Positions 33,616 to 42,279 of a DNA stretch of 64,000 nt are shown piece by piece; within the stretch, counting starts at the first letter, position 1, and the number at the start of each line of letters is the position of its first letter. The position numbers and the translations under genes are program-made. Below the pieces are notes generated by a model that was not told the DNA's origin, did not search any database, and was given only the letters and a program-made list of their open reading frames with translations. This DNA is from Actinomycetes bacterium. GTDB lineage: Bacteria > Actinomycetota > Thermoleophilia > Gaiellales > Gaiellaceae. The stretch covers positions 1-64,000 of the forward strand of contig JAPOVR010000145.1 in assembly GCA_026708005.1 (NCBI GenBank), read 5' to 3'.

Positions 33616-34206
33616 ATGAGCACCGTCCCAGACAACCTCGACCGCCGCTTTCGGGCGGCCGCCGCCGCGGCAGGCTGCCTCGACGTGGCGTGGGCACTCG
33701 CCGACTCGCCAATTGGCGAGCTGCTGCTTGCTACCACCCCCCGTGGCATCTGCCGCATCGCATTCGACCCAAATGTCGATGCTGTGCTCGAGCGGCTCGG
33801 CGAGACGTTCGGCGCGCGCGTCCTCGGGTCGGCGGGGCCGCTCGAGCCGCTGCGAGGCGAGCTTGACGAGTACTTCGAGGGCAAGCGGCGACGGTTCGAT
33901 GTCCCCGTTGACCTCTCAGGCCTGACGAGCTTTCACCGCACGGCTCTCGGCGCCCTCTCGGACGTTGGCTACGGGATGGCCACCACCTACGGCGAGCTCG
34001 CGAGGCGGCTGGCCCGACCGCAGGCCGCCCGGGCAGTCGGGGGCGCGATGCACCGGAACCCCGTTCCCATCGTCGTTCCCTGCCACCGCGTCATCGGGGC
34101 CGACGGCAGGCTGACCGGCTACGCGGGCGGGCTCGAGCGCAAGCGCAGCCTGCTGGCCCTCGAGGGCGTCAGCCTCGAGCCGCCTCAGGGCACGACGAGC
34201 TGGTAG
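33616..34206 (+). CDS. ogt: methylated-DNA--protein-cysteine methyltransferase
   Basis: A 196-residue suicide repair protein that removes alkyl groups from O6-guanine. The acceptor cysteine is C156 in IVVPCHRVIG, and the DNA-binding helix region TYGELARRL precedes it. The N-terminal domain begins LDVAWALADSPIGELLLA. The ATG at 33616 has GAGGGAG upstream. It probably forms an operon with the sigma factor gene ahead of it. Its 3' end overlaps the convergent response regulator by 22 bases. Confidence 0.93.
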   Translation: MSTVPDNLDRRFRAAAAAAGCLDVAWALADSPIGELLLATTPRGICRIAFDPNVDAVLERLGETFGARVLGSAGPLEPLRGELDEYFEGKRRRFDVPVDLSGLTSFHRTALGALSDVGYGMATTYGELARRLARPQAARAVGGAMHRNPVPIVVPCHRVIGADGRLTGYAGGLERKRSLLALEGVSLEPPQGTTSW

Positions 34207-34873
34207 CCCACGCCCCAGACTTTGAAGACGAAGCGCTGCTCGCCGTCGCCGTTGAGCTTGCACCGAAGCCGGCTCGCGTGCGAGTCGAGCGTTCGCGTGC
34301 GCCCCTGGCTGCGGAACTCCCAGACATCGCGAAGCAGGTCGTTCTTCTCGCAGACGCGCTCGGGGTGCTCGGCCAGCGCGAGCAGCAGCTCGAACTGCTT
34401 GCCGGCGAGCGTGACGCGCCGACCGTCGACGCGCACGACCCGGGAGAGCCGATCGATTTCGAGCGGGCCAACCACGATGAGGTCGACGCGCGGAAGGCCG
34501 CAGGAGCGCGCGCATGCGGGCGACCAGCTCGGCGTAGACGATCGGCCGTGCGAGGTAGTCGTCTGCCCCACGCGCGAAGGCGCGCGCGCGGTCTTCGGGC
34601 TCGTTGCGCTCGCCCATGATGATGACCGGGACGTTCTGGTTCCAGCGGCAGCCGGGTGCGCCGGTGCGAAGCCGCTGGCAGACCTCGTAGCCGGACATCG
34701 GGAAGCATTGCCTCGAGCACGACGAGTTGGGGGTCGTCCGCCTCGACGAGATCGAAGACCTTCCGAGCACAGCTGGCAGCGAGCACCGAGAACCCGTCCT
34801 CGGCCAGCTGTTCCTCGAGGAACCGCCGCTCGGGGATCTCGTCTTCGGCAAGGAGGACGGACTCACCATGCAT
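34185..34873 (-). pseudogene. OmpR-type response regulator with two frameshifts
   Basis: Three frames together encode one two-domain regulator. Frame 1 from ATG 34873: SVLLAEDEIPERRFLEEQL to VVLEAMLPD. Frame 2 from about 34700: SGYEVCQRL, PVIIMGERNEP and ADDYLARPIVYAEL. Frame 3 from about 34515: VDLIVVGPLEIDRLSRVV to the winged-helix DNA-binding domain with FELLLALAEHPE, LDSHASRLRCKL and the end VWGVGYQLVVP. The phospho-acceptor Asp is replaced by Glu (VVLEAMLPD) and the conserved Lys by Arg (LARPI), so even an intact protein would be an atypical, perhaps constitutively active receiver. No kinase gene is adjacent. Confidence 0.75.
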
Positions 34874-35109
34874 GCGGCCCAAGGTAGCGAAGCATCGGGT
34901 GGCTGCCTAGATGTCCTTTCGCACCGAATCGCGCCGAGAAGTCGACAGGTTCTCGACACATGCCCGTGCCGGCCGCGTCCGTTCGGTCGGCGCACCTTGG
35001 TGGTCGGCGGGCCTCAGGCGGCCTGGCAACTCTCGGCACAACCGCCCCCGCAGGCCCTGCGCTGCTCCGCCCTGACGCATGCGGCTCGAGAACCTGCCAT
35101 AGTCACGAG

Positions 35110-35541
35110 ATGACCCTCCAAGCAATCATGGACAGCCTGAGGACAGACCTCGACGTTTTCCGCACGACTCTCCGTCTCGACCATCCCGAGCCCGGCGACG
35201 AGGTCTTTCCAATTGTCGTCGAGTCGCTTGGCAAGGACGCCCAGTCGATCAAGGGGCCACTTCCCTTCAACCTGCGTGCCACCGGCACGTACGAGTGGCT
35301 CGCGACCGAGCAGCGCATCCTCGTCCAGGACGACTGCAGCGAGGGCCCGAGCCCGCCGACGCACCTCATGGAGGTCTTCGGCGTGGGCGCTCAGCTGCTG
35401 GGACCGCTGATCAAGGACGGCGAGCTGCGCGGGATCATCTCGGTCCACCACGCGGCAGCGCCGCGGGTCTGGACGGACGACGACGTCCAGGTGCTCGAGC
35501 GGGCCGTCGCCGACGTCGAGGCCATCCTCGACAGCGAGTAG
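35110..35541 (+). CDS. GAF-domain protein
   Basis: A 143-residue single GAF domain. It starts at ATG 35110 with an N-terminal helix (LQAIMDSLRTDLDVFRTTL), then the beta-sheet core with EQRILVQDDC, VGAQLLGPLIKDGELRGIIS and the closing helix LERAVADVEAILDSE. GAF domains bind small ligands, haem or cyclic nucleotides. No effector domain is attached. It is divergent from the broken response regulator, 236 bases away. Confidence 0.8.
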   Translation: MTLQAIMDSLRTDLDVFRTTLRLDHPEPGDEVFPIVVESLGKDAQSIKGPLPFNLRATGTYEWLATEQRILVQDDCSEGPSPPTHLMEVFGVGAQLLGPLIKDGELRGIISVHHAAAPRVWTDDDVQVLERAVADVEAILDSE

Positions 35542-35563
35542 CCCGCCCCGCAGGCGACGCCTG

Positions 35564-36496
35564 CTACGAGGCGCCGGCCGGCGCGGCCGGGTGGACGTCG
35601 CGCCAGTGCTCGGCAACGTCGATGCCCCGGCAGAACCAGACGCCCTCGCGCGAGCGCATGTAGTCCAGCAGCCTGATCACCCCGGCCGCCCGGGCCGGAC
35701 GCCCGACCAAGCGATCGTGCATGCTGATCGACAGCAGCGCCGGTCGCTCGGAGCCCTCCTCCCAGAGCACGTCGAACGCGTCGCGCACGTACTGGAAGAA
35801 GTCGTCGGCCTGCGCGAAGCCGGTGCTCTGGTCGCAGCGGTTGTCGTTCGTCTCGTAGGAGTACGGCACGATCAGATGCGGTGTGCCTGCAACCTCGACC
35901 CAGTACGGCAGCTCGTCGTTGAGCACGTCGCGGTCGTAGAGGTACCCCCCGTGCTCCACGAGCAGCCGCCGGGTGTTCATGCTCGGCCGTCCCGTCATCC
36001 ACCCACGCGGGCAGACGCCCGTCACGGCCTGGAGGGTCTCGGTCGCCAGCCGCATGTGCTCGCGCTCGGTCGCCTCGTCAACCTCGAGGTAGTCGATCCA
36101 GCGGTACCCGTGGCTCACGATCTCATGACCCAGCTCGACGCAGGCTTGGCCAACATCGGGGTTGCGCTCGAGCCCGGTTGCGACGGCGAGGATGCTCGCC
36201 GGCACCTCGAACCGCTCGAAGATGCGCAAGAGCCTCCAGATCCCGACGCGCGAGCCGTACTCGAACGCGGACTCCGCGAGCGGGCTGCGCTTCCCCCGCG
36301 AGGAAGGCCAGCCGATGTCGGTGAGCAGGCTCTCAGAGGCACCGTCCCCGTCGAGAACGTTCCGCTCGCCGCCCGTCTCGTAGGCGAGGTTAAAGTTCAC
36401 AGCGATGCGCGCCCCGCCAGGCCACCTCGGGTCGACCGGGTCTCGTCCGTAGCCGACGAAGTCGCGCTCGGGCTCTCGAGAGGTCAAGTCCGCCAC
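35564..36496 (-). CDS. puuE: allantoinase, PuuE (polysaccharide-deacetylase) type
   Basis: A 310-residue NodB-fold hydrolase. Typical PuuE blocks are DFVGYGRDPVDPRWPGGARI, YETGGERNVLDGD, EIVSHGYRWIDY and the MTGRPSMNT and SYETNDNRCD regions. This cofactor-poor family opens allantoin to allantoate (hpxB in Klebsiella). It ends the minus-strand operon that also holds a racemase of the allantoin/hydantoin type. The pairing with a racemase matches the hpxA/hpxB logic of using both allantoin enantiomers. Confidence 0.85.
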   Translation of the reverse strand: MADLTSREPERDFVGYGRDPVDPRWPGGARIAVNFNLAYETGGERNVLDGDGASESLLTDIGWPSSRGKRSPLAESAFEYGSRVGIWRLLRIFERFEVPASILAVATGLERNPDVGQACVELGHEIVSHGYRWIDYLEVDEATEREHMRLATETLQAVTGVCPRGWMTGRPSMNTRRLLVEHGGYLYDRDVLNDELPYWVEVAGTPHLIVPYSYETNDNRCDQSTGFAQADDFFQYVRDAFDVLWEEGSERPALLSISMHDRLVGRPARAAGVIRLLDYMRSREGVWFCRGIDVAEHWRDVHPAAPAGAS

Positions 36497-36598
36497 CGGG
36501 TCTCCCTCCTCGCTCTCTCACGCGCCGCGTGAGACGGCGTCGTCGATAACCGTGTGGCCGGTGATCGTAGACGGCCCTGGCGCCCCTCGGCCACGGGC

Positions 36599-37311
36599 TC
36601 AGACGCTCGCGCCCGCAGCGTCCCGGTAGGGGAGGATCTCCTTCGGCTCCGGCTCCTTGAACGCGGCAGCACTGCTCGTCGCGATCCCGTAGTCGCATGG
36701 CCTCTCCAGCAGCTTGACGGCACAGGCAACGCCGTCCAGCACCGGGACGTCGACCTGGCTCCCGACCGCCCTGTCGAGCGGGCCCATGCCTGCGCAGCCG
36801 AGCAGGATGGCCTCCGCGCCGTCCTCTGCGGCAGCGGCTCTCGCCGCCGTGACGATCTCACGCTCGGCCGAGCTCGGTTCCCGCTCGATGTCGAGGACCG
36901 ACAGCGGCGTCGCGCGGATCGACGCACAGCGGCTCTCGAGCCCCTGGTGTCGCACCACGTCCTCGAGGAGCGGAACGACCCGCGGCAGCACAGTCACCGC
37001 CGAGAACGAATGCGCGACCGTGCACACCATCAGCATCACCGGCACCGGCGAGATCTCGCGCGCGGCAAAGAGCCCAGGGTCGCCGTAGCAGGCGATGACG
37101 ACGCCGTCGTAGCTCGGCGCGCGCTCCTTGATCAGCTCGACTGTCGCTGCCGCGGCGACGTAGTCCTCGTAGTGCCCCTCAATCGAACGCGGCCCCACAT
37201 CGGCGACATCGCGTCGATCTCGACATCGGCGCACGCATGGCGGCGGGCCTGCTCTCCGATGTCGGCGGTCATCGCCTCGGTCGTGTTCGGGTTAATGACC
37301 AACAGGCGCAT
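36599..37311 (-). pseudogene. Asp/Glu/hydantoin (allantoin) racemase, frameshifted
   Basis: The N-terminus from ATG 37311 reads MRLLVINPNTTEAM, then ADIGEQARRHA and DAMSPMWG, the classic start of hydantoin/allantoin racemases. The rest (PRSIEGHYEDYVAAAAT to the end) is in another frame, the switch lying at 37189-37197. GGGGCCGCG stands where GGGGCCCGCG would restore the frame, so one C is missing from a GC run. The two catalytic cysteines are present (ACYGDPG and LLGCAGMG). It lies 18 bases downstream of hyuB. A one-base assembly error is at least as likely as real inactivation. Confidence 0.8.
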
Positions 37312-37329
37312 TGCGGGCTCCCTTCGCTG

Positions 37330-39051
37330 CTAGCTCGTCAGGCGATAGTGCTCGTAGTCGCGCCGGGCGGAGTCCTTGGTCACGTAGCCGTCGGCGATGT
37401 CCTCGCAAATCCGCTCGATGCTGCGCCCGGCGGGATCGCCGTAGCCGCCCGCCGACGGAGCGATCGTGCGGATCGTGTCACCGGCCTCGACCTTGCGGAA
37501 CGGGATCTTCGACGGCAGCTGCTCCTCTTTCAGAGTGCCCGGGTTGAGGATGATCGATCCTGCCGTGCCGTCACGGCCACCGAAGGCGCCGAGCGGCGGC
37601 CACTTGTTGCCGTCCGCTTCGATCGAGAAGCCCCCTGGCTCGGTGAACTCGACGTCGCGAACCGAGCCAATGCCGCCGCGCCACTGGCCGGCGCCGGCCT
37701 CGTCGGGCCAGAGCTCGTAACGCTTGATGCGCAGGGGCAGGTGCGACTCGATGTCCTCGATCGGGTTGTTGCGGGTGTTGCCGTAGAGCGTGTCGACCGC
37801 GTCGAGGCCGTCCTTGCCATGCCGGCCTCCGTAGCTGCCCTCGATGATGTCCATATGCACCCAGTGCCCGCCCTCGCGCAGACCTGACGAGGCGATGACC
37901 TTGAGGTTGCCGACCGAGGCCGCGACCGCTTCGGGCGTATGGGGCGCGAGCGCCCGCATCACGGTCTCAGCAATGATGTTGCCGGCAACGAAGCGCGCGA
38001 TCGTGGGCGCCGGGTAGCGCGGGTTGGCGAGGCAGCCCTCGGGCGCAGTGATTGTGATCGGGCGAAACAGCCCGGAGTTCGTCGGCACCGGGTCGTGGGT
38101 GTCCGAATCGAGGAGGATCGAGCGCAGCACAAGGTAGATCGCGATGTCGACCGTGCCCTCGAACGGCATGTTGATCGGCAGGTCGACCTGAGGCGCGGTC
38201 CCGGTCAGGTCGACCTCGAGGTCTGAGCCCTCGACGGTGACGGAAGCCACGATCGGGAGATCCCGGTAGGCCGGGCTCTCGTGATCGAGGTATCCGTCGA
38301 TCTTCCCCTCGGCGCTGTAGGTGCCATCCGGAAGCCGCTCGATCTCCTGGCGCAGGACATGCTCGGAGTAGTCCATCAGGTCCTCGCTCGCGCCCTGGAC
38401 GGTCTCGGGGCCATAGCGCTCGAAGAGCTCGAGGAAGCGCTCCGCGCCGATCCTCGCCGCGGCGATCTGCGCCTGCATGTCGGCGACGACGACGCTGGAC
38501 ATCCGGATGTTGTCGCGCAGGATGCGCCACACCCACTCGTTTACCCTGCCCTCCTCGACGACCTTGATCGCGGTGAGCTGCAGTCCTTCCGCGTAGGCGT
38601 CGGTGGCATCCACGATGCCGCACGAGCCCGGTGTGAGCGCCCCGATGTCGAGGTGGTGCGCGGTCGTCGCCGAGAAACCGACGAGCTGGTCCTCGAAGAA
38701 GACGGGGACGACAAAGCCCACGTCCGGGCCGTGCGAGGCCCCGTAGTAGGGGTGGTTGTGCATCACGACATCGCCGGGCTTCCACTCCTCGCCGATCTCG
38801 GCGAAGCGGCGGTTGATGCCCCGCACGTAGCCGGGGATCGGGCCGGACTGCAGCGGAGTCGACTGCGGCGACTCGCACAGCTGCCTCGCGCCCGCATCAC
38901 AGACAACCGTGCCGAAGTCCTCGGACTCGCGGATGATCGACGAGTAGGACATGTGCGCGAGCTTGTGGCCCATCTCGATCGCGATCGAGTCGAGAGCTCC
39001 GGCAATGACCGACGCGGTAATCGGGTCGACGCGGGTCTCTGCGACGCTCAT
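37330..39051 (-). CDS. hyuB: hydantoinase B / oxoprolinase-type subunit
   Basis: A 573-residue HyuB-family subunit. Recognisable blocks are DFGTVVCDAGARQLCESP, MHNHPYYGASHGPDVG, GWVVPVFF-like VVPVFFEDQLVGFSATTAHH, and the glycine-rich C-terminal GGIGSVRDVEF and PSAGGYGDPAGR. With HyuA it forms ATP-dependent cyclic amide hydrolases such as N-methylhydantoinase and 5-oxoprolinase, or related carboxylases. The start ATG at 39051 overlaps the hyuA stop (ATGA). The open frame further upstream is antisense-like and is not part of the gene. Confidence 0.9.
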   Translation of the reverse strand: MSVAETRVDPITASVIAGALDSIAIEMGHKLAHMSYSSIIRESEDFGTVVCDAGARQLCESPQSTPLQSGPIPGYVRGINRRFAEIGEEWKPGDVVMHNHPYYGASHGPDVGFVVPVFFEDQLVGFSATTAHHLDIGALTPGSCGIVDATDAYAEGLQLTAIKVVEEGRVNEWVWRILRDNIRMSSVVVADMQAQIAAARIGAERFLELFERYGPETVQGASEDLMDYSEHVLRQEIERLPDGTYSAEGKIDGYLDHESPAYRDLPIVASVTVEGSDLEVDLTGTAPQVDLPINMPFEGTVDIAIYLVLRSILLDSDTHDPVPTNSGLFRPITITAPEGCLANPRYPAPTIARFVAGNIIAETVMRALAPHTPEAVAASVGNLKVIASSGLREGGHWVHMDIIEGSYGGRHGKDGLDAVDTLYGNTRNNPIEDIESHLPLRIKRYELWPDEAGAGQWRGGIGSVRDVEFTEPGGFSIEADGNKWPPLGAFGGRDGTAGSIILNPGTLKEEQLPSKIPFRKVEAGDTIRTIAPSAGGYGDPAGRSIERICEDIADGYVTKDSARRDYEHYRLTS

Positions 39052-41105
39052 GGAGCTCTCCTCTCCAGTAGGAGGTTGCCGGATGGGTCTGCGAGCGCGC
39101 TCCAGTCTGGCGGGACAAGCGCCGTGGCATCGCGCTGGAAGATGACGGCTGGCCCCGGGACGGCCTCCTCGAGCGGAAGCCGCGCTCGCTCGAGGTACTG
39201 GGTCGGCAGGCGTGTGAGCGATCCGCCCTGCCGAAAGACGCTCTCGCCCTCGCCAAGCAGGGCGTCCGCAAGCGATCCCGCCCTCACGCACGGCGGTCCG
39301 AGCTTCGGCCGCTTCCCCGTCGCGGTGACGCGCAGGTTGACGATCTCGATGGGGTCGCCCATCGCATGCCCGTACTCCTGCTCGTGCAGCAGGTGGAACT
39401 CGGCGAGCGCACCGTCTGTGAAACGACACTCGGGCAGCGGCACGCGCAGCTCGTACCCCTGACCAACGTAGCGGCAATCGAGCGCGGCAACCACCGTAAT
39501 CTCGCCGTCGGGGATGCCGTCCTGAAGCAGCTGGTCCTCGACGAGCGAGGCGAGCTCCGAGAGCTCTCGATCGAGGCGCGCGGCGTCGATCCGGCCCTCG
39601 ATCATGAAGACGGTCCGCAGCTGGTCGTACTTCAGATCGCTCGTCAAGAGGCCCGTGGCCGAGGTGATACCAGGGTACGGGGGCACGAGCACCTCGGGGA
39701 CGCCCAGCGACGTCGCGACCTCCGCGGCGTGCAAGGGTCCAGCGCCTCCGAACGCGACGAGCGTGAAGTCGCGCGGGTCGTGGCCCTTCTCGATCGTGCG
39801 TGATCGGATGGCGCGCGCCATGCTGGCATTGGCGATCGTGATGATCCCCTCGGCGGTCTCGTGGAGACCGAGCCCCACGACGTCGGCAAGCGCCTGCACG
39901 GCGGCGGAGGCCCGCTCGGGATCGAGCGGGATCTCGCCGCCGAGAAAACGATCGGGGTCGATGCGGCCGAGCACGGCGTTCGCATCGGTGATCGTCGGCT
40001 CCTCCCCGCCGTAGCCGTAGCACGCCGGCCCGGGGCGTGCACCGGCGCTTCGTGGGCCAACCCGGAATCCGCCGGCTCCATCGACATGCGCGATCGAGCC
40101 GCCCCCAGCGCCGATCGTGTGAACGTCCAGCATCGGGACGAGCAGCGGGTAGCCGGCCACCCACGTGTCGCGCGCCGAGGCCTCACCGACACCCCGCTCG
40201 GTGACGATGCCGATGTCGGCCGAGGTCCCCCCCATGTCGAACGTGATCAGCCGAGCTCGACCCGAGAGCTCACCGGCCCAGACGCCGCCGAGGATGCCGG
40301 CGGCCGGCCCCGAGAGCAGCAGCGTGACCGGCTTCTCGGCGGCGGCCGACGCGGTTGCGACACCGCCGCTTGACATCATCACATGCAGCTCGCCGGGAAC
40401 TCCCTCCTCGCGCAGCGAGGCCGCAAGCTGCTCGAGGTAGCGGTCCGTGCCGGGGCCGACGAACGCGTTCATGCACGCGGTTGTAAAGCGCTCGAACTCA
40501 CGGAACTGCGGGAAGATGTCGGCGCTCGCGGTGACGAAGGCACCGGGCATCTCCTCACGGACGATCTCGGCGGCCCGACGCTCATGCAAGGGGTTGAGGT
40601 ACGAGAACAGGAAGCAGATAGCAACAGCCTCGATACCCGTCCCGGCGAGCGAGCGGGCGGCCTCGCGAACCTCCGCCTCGTTGAGCTCCTCGAGCACCTC
40701 GCCCGCCGGGGGCACGATGCGCTCGGTGACGACCTTGCGGTGGCGGCGCTTCACGAACGGGCGAGCCTGCCACGGGATGTCCTGCATGATCGAGTAGTTC
40801 TGGGGCCGCTGGTGGCGGCCGATGTGCACCACGTCCCGAAAGCCCTTCGTTGTGATCAAGCCGACAGCCGCGCCGCGGTGCTGGAGGACGGCGTTCGTCG
40901 CAACGGTCGTGCCATGGAAGACCGCGTCGATGGCCGCCGGCTTCACGCCGGCGCGAGCGCAGATCTCGCCCATTCCAGCAACCATCGCCTGGTCGGGAGC
41001 ATCTGGCGTTGAGGGCACCTTGTGCACGTGGGTGGTGCCGGCCTGTGTGTCGTAGAGGGCGAGATCGGTAAAGGTCCCGCCTATGTCGACACCGAGCACG
41101 CGCAC
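39048..41105 (-). CDS. hyuA: hydantoinase A / oxoprolinase-type subunit
   Basis: A 685-residue ASKHA-fold ATPase subunit. GVDIGGTFTDLALYD at 5-19 is the phosphate-1 motif. VFHGTTVATNAVLQHRG, LLSGPAAGILGG and ITFDMGGTSADIGI mark the ATP site and the metal site. It works with HyuB. Close homologues hydrolyse hydantoins, N-methylhydantoin or 5-oxoproline using ATP; sequence alone does not choose. The start is GTG at 41105, 14 bases after the aminotransferase. Confidence 0.9.
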   Translation of the reverse strand: MRVLGVDIGGTFTDLALYDTQAGTTHVHKVPSTPDAPDQAMVAGMGEICARAGVKPAAIDAVFHGTTVATNAVLQHRGAAVGLITTKGFRDVVHIGRHQRPQNYSIMQDIPWQARPFVKRRHRKVVTERIVPPAGEVLEELNEAEVREAARSLAGTGIEAVAICFLFSYLNPLHERRAAEIVREEMPGAFVTASADIFPQFREFERFTTACMNAFVGPGTDRYLEQLAASLREEGVPGELHVMMSSGGVATASAAAEKPVTLLLSGPAAGILGGVWAGELSGRARLITFDMGGTSADIGIVTERGVGEASARDTWVAGYPLLVPMLDVHTIGAGGGSIAHVDGAGGFRVGPRSAGARPGPACYGYGGEEPTITDANAVLGRIDPDRFLGGEIPLDPERASAAVQALADVVGLGLHETAEGIITIANASMARAIRSRTIEKGHDPRDFTLVAFGGAGPLHAAEVATSLGVPEVLVPPYPGITSATGLLTSDLKYDQLRTVFMIEGRIDAARLDRELSELASLVEDQLLQDGIPDGEITVVAALDCRYVGQGYELRVPLPECRFTDGALAEFHLLHEQEYGHAMGDPIEIVNLRVTATGKRPKLGPPCVRAGSLADALLGEGESVFRQGGSLTRLPTQYLERARLPLEEAVPGPAVIFQRDATALVPPDWSALADPSGNLLLERRAP

Positions 41106-41119
41106 CTCGGACGACCTCG

Positions 41120-42277
41120 CTATCGATCGGGAGCGCGGTGCAGGAAGCTCGCGAGCCGCTTGAGGCCCTCCTGCACGGTCTCGGGTGATGACGAGAGCGA
41201 CACGCGCGCGAAGCCCGCTCCGGTTGGCCCGAAAGCGCTGCCCGGCACAACTGCAACCTTATCCTCCTCGAGGAGTCGGCGGCAGACCGCCTCGTCGTCG
41301 CTGCCCGCGCTCGAGACGTCGACCATCAGGTAGAAGGCCCCGCGGGCGTAGACGAAGCGGACGTTCTCAGCCCGCAGCAGCGCGACGGCCGCATCGCGGC
41401 GCGCCCGAAAGGCATCCCGCATTGTTGCGACCGGCTCCTGCGAGCCGGTCAGCGCCGCCTCGGCGCCACGCTGCGAGACGCTTGACGCGTTCGCGACAAC
41501 CGACTCCTGCAGCCTCCCGATTACCGCTGCAACCTCCGGAGGCGAGAGCGTGTACCCGACGCGCCAGCCGGTCATCGCGTAGCTCTTCGAGAACGAGAAG
41601 ACCGACACGGTGCGCTCGGGTTGGCCAAGCGTCGCGACGCTCGTGTGCTCCTCATCGAAGGCGAGATCGTCGTAGCACTCGTCGGAGATCACCCAGAGGT
41701 CGTGCTCTTCAGCGACCGTCAGGAGACCCTCGAGAACCGCCCGCGTGTAGACGCAGCCCGTCGGATTGCCGGGGGTGTTGACGATGAGCGCCCTCGCTCG
41801 CGGGCCGATGCGCGCGCGCAGCTCGACGAGGTCTGGCTCGAAGCCGCGCTCGGGATCGAGGGGGTAGTGCACAGCCACGCCTCGCACCGCCGTCACGATT
41901 GGAATGTTGTTCGCCCAGCCCGGATCGGGTACGAGAACCTCGTCGCCAGGCTCGATCAGCGCCAGCAGCGACATGAAGAGCGCGCCGCAGCCGCCTGTGG
42001 TGACGACGACCTGGTCGCTCGTGCACGCGATACCGTTGCGCGCCTCGATCTTCTCGGCGATGCGCTCGCGCAGGCTCATCAACCCGACCGAGGGCGTGTA
42101 CTTCGTATAGCCGTCGTGCGCGTCGTGCGCGGCCGCGTCGATGATGTGGGCCGGAGTGTTGAAGTCGGGATCACCGACGTGGAGCCTGATCGCATCAGGC
42201 ACGCGAGCGGCAAGCGCTCCGATCGCGCGAATGCCCGACTGCGGGGCGCGCAGGCTTGTCTCGGGCAGGCTCGCCAC
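41120..42277 (-). CDS. class I/II pyridoxal-phosphate aminotransferase
   Basis: A 385-residue fold-type I aminotransferase. The PLP lysine is in FSFSKSYAMTGWRVGY, and the NTPGNPTGCVY and SDECYDDLAF motifs are clear. It resembles aspartate/aromatic aminotransferases. The GTG at 42277 lies three bases after the amidohydrolase stop, so the two are coupled. In this operon it may transaminate an amino acid released from a cyclic amide, which is inference. Confidence 0.9.
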   Translation of the reverse strand: MASLPETSLRAPQSGIRAIGALAARVPDAIRLHVGDPDFNTPAHIIDAAAHDAHDGYTKYTPSVGLMSLRERIAEKIEARNGIACTSDQVVVTTGGCGALFMSLLALIEPGDEVLVPDPGWANNIPIVTAVRGVAVHYPLDPERGFEPDLVELRARIGPRARALIVNTPGNPTGCVYTRAVLEGLLTVAEEHDLWVISDECYDDLAFDEEHTSVATLGQPERTVSVFSFSKSYAMTGWRVGYTLSPPEVAAVIGRLQESVVANASSVSQRGAEAALTGSQEPVATMRDAFRARRDAAVALLRAENVRFVYARGAFYLMVDVSSAGSDDEAVCRRLLEEDKVAVVPGSAFGPTGAGFARVSLSSSPETVQEGLKRLASFLHRAPDR

Positions 42278-42279
42278 TG

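Noticed and set aside
39052-40164. N-terminal extension of the hyuB frame to a 944-residue protein
   Set aside because: The extra part is antisense-like, Arg-rich and lies inside hyuA in another frame. The ATG at 39051 overlaps the hyuA stop by ATGA and gives the normal family N-terminus.
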